A stretch of DNA of 64,000 nt from Peromyscus leucopus. Its lineage: Eukaryota; Chordata; Mammalia; Rodentia; Cricetidae. A program made the translations under genes and the position numbers. Positions 59,920 through 64,000 of this stretch are shown piece after piece. The notes beneath the pieces were generated by a model. The model did not search any database. It saw only the letters and a program-made list of their open reading frames with translations, and was not told the DNA's origin. How positions within the stretch are numbered: position 1 is the stretch's first letter; each line of letters opens with the position of its first letter. Where the stretch lies: contig NC_051073.1 of the NCBI RefSeq assembly GCF_004664715.2, positions 64,493,436 through 64,557,435 on the forward strand. Reading direction: 5' to 3'.

Positions 59920-60885
59920 CTTACCTTTTTATTCTGAGATAATTTGACTTGACTGAGTAAATGTTCCTTGCAACCAAAATAGCCTCAAGACAAAAGAGTT
60001 AATAATATAATGTTGCGTGGAAAAAAGAAAGCAGCAGTTTAACTATGTAGTATTTATAGTCGCATGAAATAATGGCATTAAATCAAGTACTAAGAGTGAA
60101 CAAAGAAAATGAAAGCAATTAAGTGTTAGGATGGTAGAATTATGGGTGGTTCTTCTTATTTTTTGTGGCTGCTATTTGTAGCATAAGCTCTAAGATACAT
60201 ACAAACCCTAAGGCTTTGTTTTAGTCTAACCTGATCCTCTGGAAAGTATAGTGTCAAAGCCCCAAATGAGCCGCCTCTTTCCAGAACTGCCTCAGACTCG
60301 AAGGCCTTCCAGAACTATACTCATGTTCGAAGGTAAGGGCATCATTTGTAAATATAGAGTATGTTATATTAAAATTTTTCACTTACTAAAGAAATTACTA
60401 TTTACTACCAGTGAGGACCCTTACTCATTTCCAGAAGACATAAAGGGAGATATCATGTAATTTAGACAGTTTTTATTTCCACTAATTGGCTAAACACTGT
60501 TTTCTTTTATGACAGACTTCCCCCCAAAGAAACCATCTTAGCTTGATAATTATGAGTAACTGGAGGCTTCCAGTATTTGTTAAATATGGTCAGTTTTTAC
60601 TCTAAAATTCAATATTTCGCTGAGTTATGTTAGTAAAGTAGACTCAAGAGCTATGTAATGTTTTCCTACAGGAAAGGTGAGGTGAGCTCATTAGAAATGG
60701 CCAGGAGCAGGGAGATGGGAAGCCCGGGGTGGGTGGGATGGGGGCTAGCCTTGACTCCTCAGTCCAGCAGATTTGCCAAGGATTCTCCTACAGTATTATG
60801 GTGTTGGACAATAAGCAAATTGGTGCTGAGAGAATACCTCTACTTTTGGGGGTAAAAATATCCCAACATATTTATAAAATGACTG
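59920..60885. other. Intergenic stretch, nothing recognised
   Basis: No gene or clear repeat; open frames are short. Confidence 0.4.
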
Positions 60886-60886
60886 C

Positions 60887-61000
60887 CAGGCACAGGCCTA
60901 TAATCCCAGCACTGAGTAGGCCGAGGCAGGTGGATCAGAATATTCAAGGCTAACCTAGGTAGGCTACACAGTGAGACCTTGTCTTGGTAGGCAACATCAA
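60887..61000 (+). mobile_element. Diverged B1 SINE (+)
   Basis: GCCAGGCACAGGCCTATAATCCCAGCACTGAGTAGGCCGAGGCAGG...CACAGTGAGACCTTGTCTTGG. Confidence 0.75.
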
Positions 61001-61244
61001 ACAACTAAAAGACTAAACCTTTGCATTGCTTTGCATTGTCTTCAAGGCCTTATCCACATATATGGTTCACCAAATCATTGCGCAGTGTGCTGATGTATTT
61101 CTTATAGGAGTAAATAACTTTATTCCTGTTATATGTTATGTTCTATAGATTGCAAACTTTACATTGTTCTCTTCCAAGGTTTCCTAGTCTGTTAATAGTA
61201 AGTGAAGTATAAAAATGTAAGCCTTCAGCCGACTCTTTTTATTT

Positions 61245-61398
61245 TTATTTGGTTTTTTTGAAACATGATCTCTCCATGTAGCTTAGGCTGTCCTGGAACT
61301 TGCCTTGTAGACCAGGCTAGCCCTGAATTCACAGGGATCTGCCTGCCTCTGCCATCCAAATACTTGGAATAAAAACGTATGCCACCACATCTGACTAA
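61245..61398 (-). mobile_element. B1 SINE (-)
   Basis: TTTTTTTGAAACATGATCTCTCCATGTAG...GTAGACCAGGCTAGCCCTGAATTC...ATGCCACCACATCTGAC. Confidence 0.85.
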
Positions 61399-61407
61399 GC
61401 CGATTCT

Positions 61408-61429
61408 TTTTTAAATGTTTATTTATTTA

Positions 61430-61463
<34 letters not shown>

Positions 61464-61750
61464 TGTGTGTACATGTGTGTGCCTGTGAGGACACATGGGG
61501 GCCAGAAGAGGGTATTGGGTTCCTCTATTATTCACCACTTTATTCCTTTGAGGCAGGGTCTCTCCCTGTGACTGACACTCACAGTTTTTAGCTAGGCTGG
61601 CAGTCTGCGGTCATCCTCTTGTCTTTGTCATCCCCAGTACTGGGGTTTCAGTGTGTACATGAAACCGCTAATTGCATGGGTGCCAGGATCTGAACTCAAG
61701 TCCTCACGGTTACACAGGAGAGACTCTTGACAACTGAGCAGTCTTCCCCC
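61408..61750 (-). mobile_element. B3/B2-class SINE (-) with TG array
   Basis: TTTATTTATTTATTTGTG, TG array (61432-61462), GGGGCCAGAAGAGGGTATTGGG, GGTGCCAGGATCTGAACTCAAGTCC, GACTCTTGACAACTGAGCAGTC. A GAGGCAGGGTCTCTCCCTGTG block in the middle looks like an inserted or fused B1-type piece. Confidence 0.65.
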
Positions 61751-61867
61751 TTTAAATCCCATCAACCCAACTCTTCGGCATCTTCAGTATACCCTGAAAC
61801 CCAGAGATAGCAATGGTTCACCCAGCTCGGAAACCACTGTCAGTAAAGCAAGGTTAAAGGGGGACCT

Positions 61868-62010
61868 GAACCAGGCGTGGTGGTACACACCTTTAATCTC
61901 AGGAGGCAGAGGCCATCGGATCTCTGTGAGTTCGAGGGCAGCCCGGTCTACAAAGTGAGTTCCAGGACAGCCAGTGCTCCACAGAGAAATCCTGTCTCAA
62001 AGAAAAAGGA
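61868..62010 (+). mobile_element. B1 SINE (+)
   Basis: ACCAGGCGTGGTGGTACACACC...GTGAGTTCGAGGGCAGCCCGGTC...AGAAATCCTGTCTCAAAG. Confidence 0.88.
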
Positions 62011-62092
62011 AGGGAGGGCAGGAGGGACTTGAGATAAGAGCTGCCAGATGCTGGAGTTCAACAATGTGGTGTAGTCAAAAATGGAAACTTTG

Positions 62093-62305
62093 CCAGGTGG
62101 TGGTGGTGGCGGCGGCGGCGGCGGCGGTGGCGGCGCACGCCTTTGATTCCAGCACTCGGGAGGCAGAGGCAGGCAAATCTCTGTGAGTTCAAGGCCAGCC
62201 TGGCCTACAGAGCGAGATCCAGGAAAGGCGCAAAGCTACATGGAGAAACCCTGTCTCGAAAAAAACAAAACAAACAAACAACAAAACAAAACAAAACAAA
62301 AAGAA
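62093..62305 (+). mobile_element. B1 SINE (+) with GGC expansion in its head
   Basis: GCCAGGTGGTGGTGGTGG runs into GGC triplets (62108-62136) and then GCGCACGCCTTTGATTCCAGC, a normal B1 body and CAAA tail. Confidence 0.92.
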
Positions 62306-62507
62306 TAGAAACTTTATCCACAAGTATCTTAGGTCAAAGGAAGGGGAACCAGTGAGGTGGTGACCCAACAGTATACCATCAACATTCGTCAAGATGTGCA
62401 TGCAGTGGGCTTCAAGAAGCATGCTCCTGGGAACATTTCCACAAATACCTAGGGCATCCAGATGCATGCAAACATACCAGGCTCAATGGAGCTAGCTGGG
62501 CTAAACG

Positions 62508-62528
62508 GAATAATAATAATAATAATAA
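62508..62528 (+). repeat. (AAT)n microsatellite
   Basis: Seven AAT units. Confidence 0.95.
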
Positions 62529-62664
62529 AGTCCCATATTATATTCATGTGTGCTTGTCCAGAAAACATAATAAGGATGAAGATTCTCCAAGCAGGCACTA
62601 TGCATTGATTACACAGCTACCTGTAACCATTCAAAAGAAGTAACTCGTTTGTCTAAGTCAGCAT

Positions 62665-63045
62665 GAACTGTCAATTTGGCACAGCCTAGAGTCCTCTGAG
62701 AGGAAACTCTCAATTAAGGAACTCCTTAGATCAGATTGGGCTGTGCGGGGGAGTGTGTCTTGATTATTAATTGGTACAGGAGGACTCAGTGCTCTCGGTG
62801 CTCCACAGTTCCCCAGGGAGGTCGTCCCAGGCTGTACAAGAGTCCTAGCTAAGCGTGATCCTCGGAGTAACCTAGCAGGCCACAACCCTCTATGGTCTCT
62901 GCTTCAGGTCTGTTTTGAGTTCCTGCCCTGACTTCCTCCATGATGGACTGTGACCTGGAACTGTATGCCAAATAAAATCTTTCCTCCCCTGAGATGCTTT
63001 GGGTCATAGTGTTTGTCAAAGCAAAAGACTGAAACTAGAACACCA
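62665..63045 (+). repeat. Rodent interspersed repeat, family not resolved
   Basis: CTGTCAATTTGGCACAGCC...TTCCTGCCCTGACTTCC...GATGGACTGTGACCTGGAACTG...CCAAATAAAATCTTTCCTCCCC...GTCATAGTGTTTGTCAAAGC. This is the course of a very common rodent repeat with a polyadenylation-like end; family name uncertain. Confidence 0.6.
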
Positions 63046-63096
63046 CTGATTATCAAATAGCTATTAAATTATGTGTGTGCGTGTACATGTGCATAT

Positions 63097-63138
<42 letters not shown>

Positions 63139-63139
63139 C

Positions 63140-63177
<38 letters not shown>

Positions 63178-63220
63178 GAGACAGAGAGACAGAGAGAGAA
63201 ACAGAGAGACAGAGAGAGAG
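63097..63220 (+). repeat. (CA)n-(GA)n-(GACA)n compound microsatellite
   Basis: About 20 CA units, then GA, then GACA and GAGACA units. Confidence 0.96.
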
Positions 63221-63371
63221 CATTTTCTATCCTGACTTATACTTCTGTTGTACTGTCTTATGTCCTTTTGAATGTGGGGCATTTCTATAAGGTTCGGTCC
63301 AAGCCTGACTCGTGCTATTTTAAAGTTCCCATGAGTAGTTTATTTGTTTTTGTTTGGTTTGATTTGATTTG

Positions 63372-63512
63372 TTTTTGAGACAGGGTCCCACTCTCTAGTC
63401 TAGGCTGGTGTAGAACTCATTATGTGACCTATGCTGACTTCAAACTTATGGAAATCCTCCTGTCCTATCCTCCCAAGGGCTGGGGCTGAAGGTGCCACCA
63501 CACCCTGCTTGT
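63372..63512 (-). mobile_element. Diverged B1 SINE (-)
   Basis: TTTGAGACAGGGTCCCACTC...AGGCTGGTGTAGAACTC...GGGGCTGAAGGTGCCACCACACCCTGC. Confidence 0.75.
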
Positions 63513-63514
63513 GA

Positions 63515-64000
63515 GTCTGTTTTTGGACTATATATAAATATATATAACAATAGTTACAGTGTTAAATGAGTGGTCTCTTCCAAAACTGTACACTAATGGA
63601 AGACCAAAGTGCCCACCCCCGTCAAAAAGAAAACACAGAAGGAATTTAAAGACCACATGATTGGATGCTAACTTCTAGCACTTCCCAGCACTGTGAACTG
63701 GTCAGCAGAGAAACATTCCAAACATCTTACGCAGCCAGCCACCAGCTCCACCTGCTTGCCATCCAAGTCTTCTGCTTCCCACCCCTCCCAGGTCAAAGTC
63801 ATTGCCAGTGGTCTGAGTCAGCTCCATCTCCACGAGGTGACAGGTGGCCTCAAGCTCCCTGGCCAGCTTGAGCAGAACTGGAAGAAGCAGGTGGCTGGCT
63901 ACTCCTTTGCCAGGGCGTTATAGCTGTGACTAAGTGGGTGTTTCTTCCTTGCCTACAGCCAGTGAACAAACCACAGAGTCAGGGAACTTGCCTGCATCCT
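63515..64000. other. Intergenic end of window, nothing recognised
   Basis: No gene or clear repeat; the next gene downstream of APOD does not begin within the window as far as can be seen. Confidence 0.45.

Noticed and set aside
63792..63806. Nuclear-receptor direct repeat AGGTCAAAGTCA
   Set aside because: The second half-site is imperfect for DR1 and nothing around it indicates a promoter.
57560..64000. First exon of the expected neighbour PPP1R2
   Set aside because: No matching coding segment or CpG-rich promoter was found; it must lie beyond the window if synteny holds.

Overview
The window is nuclear DNA from a muroid rodent, most likely a cricetid (vole, hamster or deer-mouse group). 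It has dense B1, B2/B3 and ID-type SINEs, ERV2-type solo LTRs flanked by 6-bp duplications, MaLR LTRs, old LINE-1 pieces, very many microsatellites, and one spliced gene. The species was not identified.

The only gene I can support is APOD (apolipoprotein D, a secreted lipocalin) on the + strand. A TATA box at 41629 precedes a non-coding exon 1 (about 41659-41719). Four coding exons follow (44947-45069, 52049-52170, 56643-56731, 57088-57323), with AATAAA at 57530. The exons join in phase, every intron is GT-AG, and the predicted protein is 189 residues, the same length as human APOD. The signal peptide, GxW motif, TDY motif and the four cysteines of the two conserved disulfides are present. 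Three substitutions stand out: Met113 (Met93 of the mature human protein, reported as the lipid-hydroperoxide-reducing residue) is Thr; the first N-glycosylation sequon is lost (N-Y-L); and Glu126 in the TDYEN block is Val.

Layout. 1-41 kb is repeat-rich intergenic DNA upstream of APOD. It contains a degenerate ERVK/ERV2 provirus remnant on the minus strand (about 1.4-2.9 kb), two MaLR/ORR1-like LTRs (8.8-10.05 kb), three ERV2-type solo LTRs (11.5, 12.2 and 31.8 kb), old L1 pieces (14.6-15.1 and 25.0-25.2 kb), a degenerate interstitial telomeric array (25.41-25.59 kb), and two copies of an unclassified roughly 0.7-kb element (25.68 and 39.48 kb). 41-57.6 kb is APOD; its introns carry an old L1, a fourth solo LTR with CTT arrays, SINEs, and a tight cluster of three E-boxes. 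57.6-64 kb is downstream intergenic DNA with SINEs and microsatellites. In mouse and human the next gene on this side is, as I recall, PPP1R2; no exon of it was seen.

No bacterial-type system, CRISPR array or new multigene system is present. The points most worth a second look are the APOD residue changes, the intronic E-box cluster, the paired 0.7-kb element with in-frame indels beside the telomeric array, and the retroposed LTR-tail fragment at 32.9 kb.
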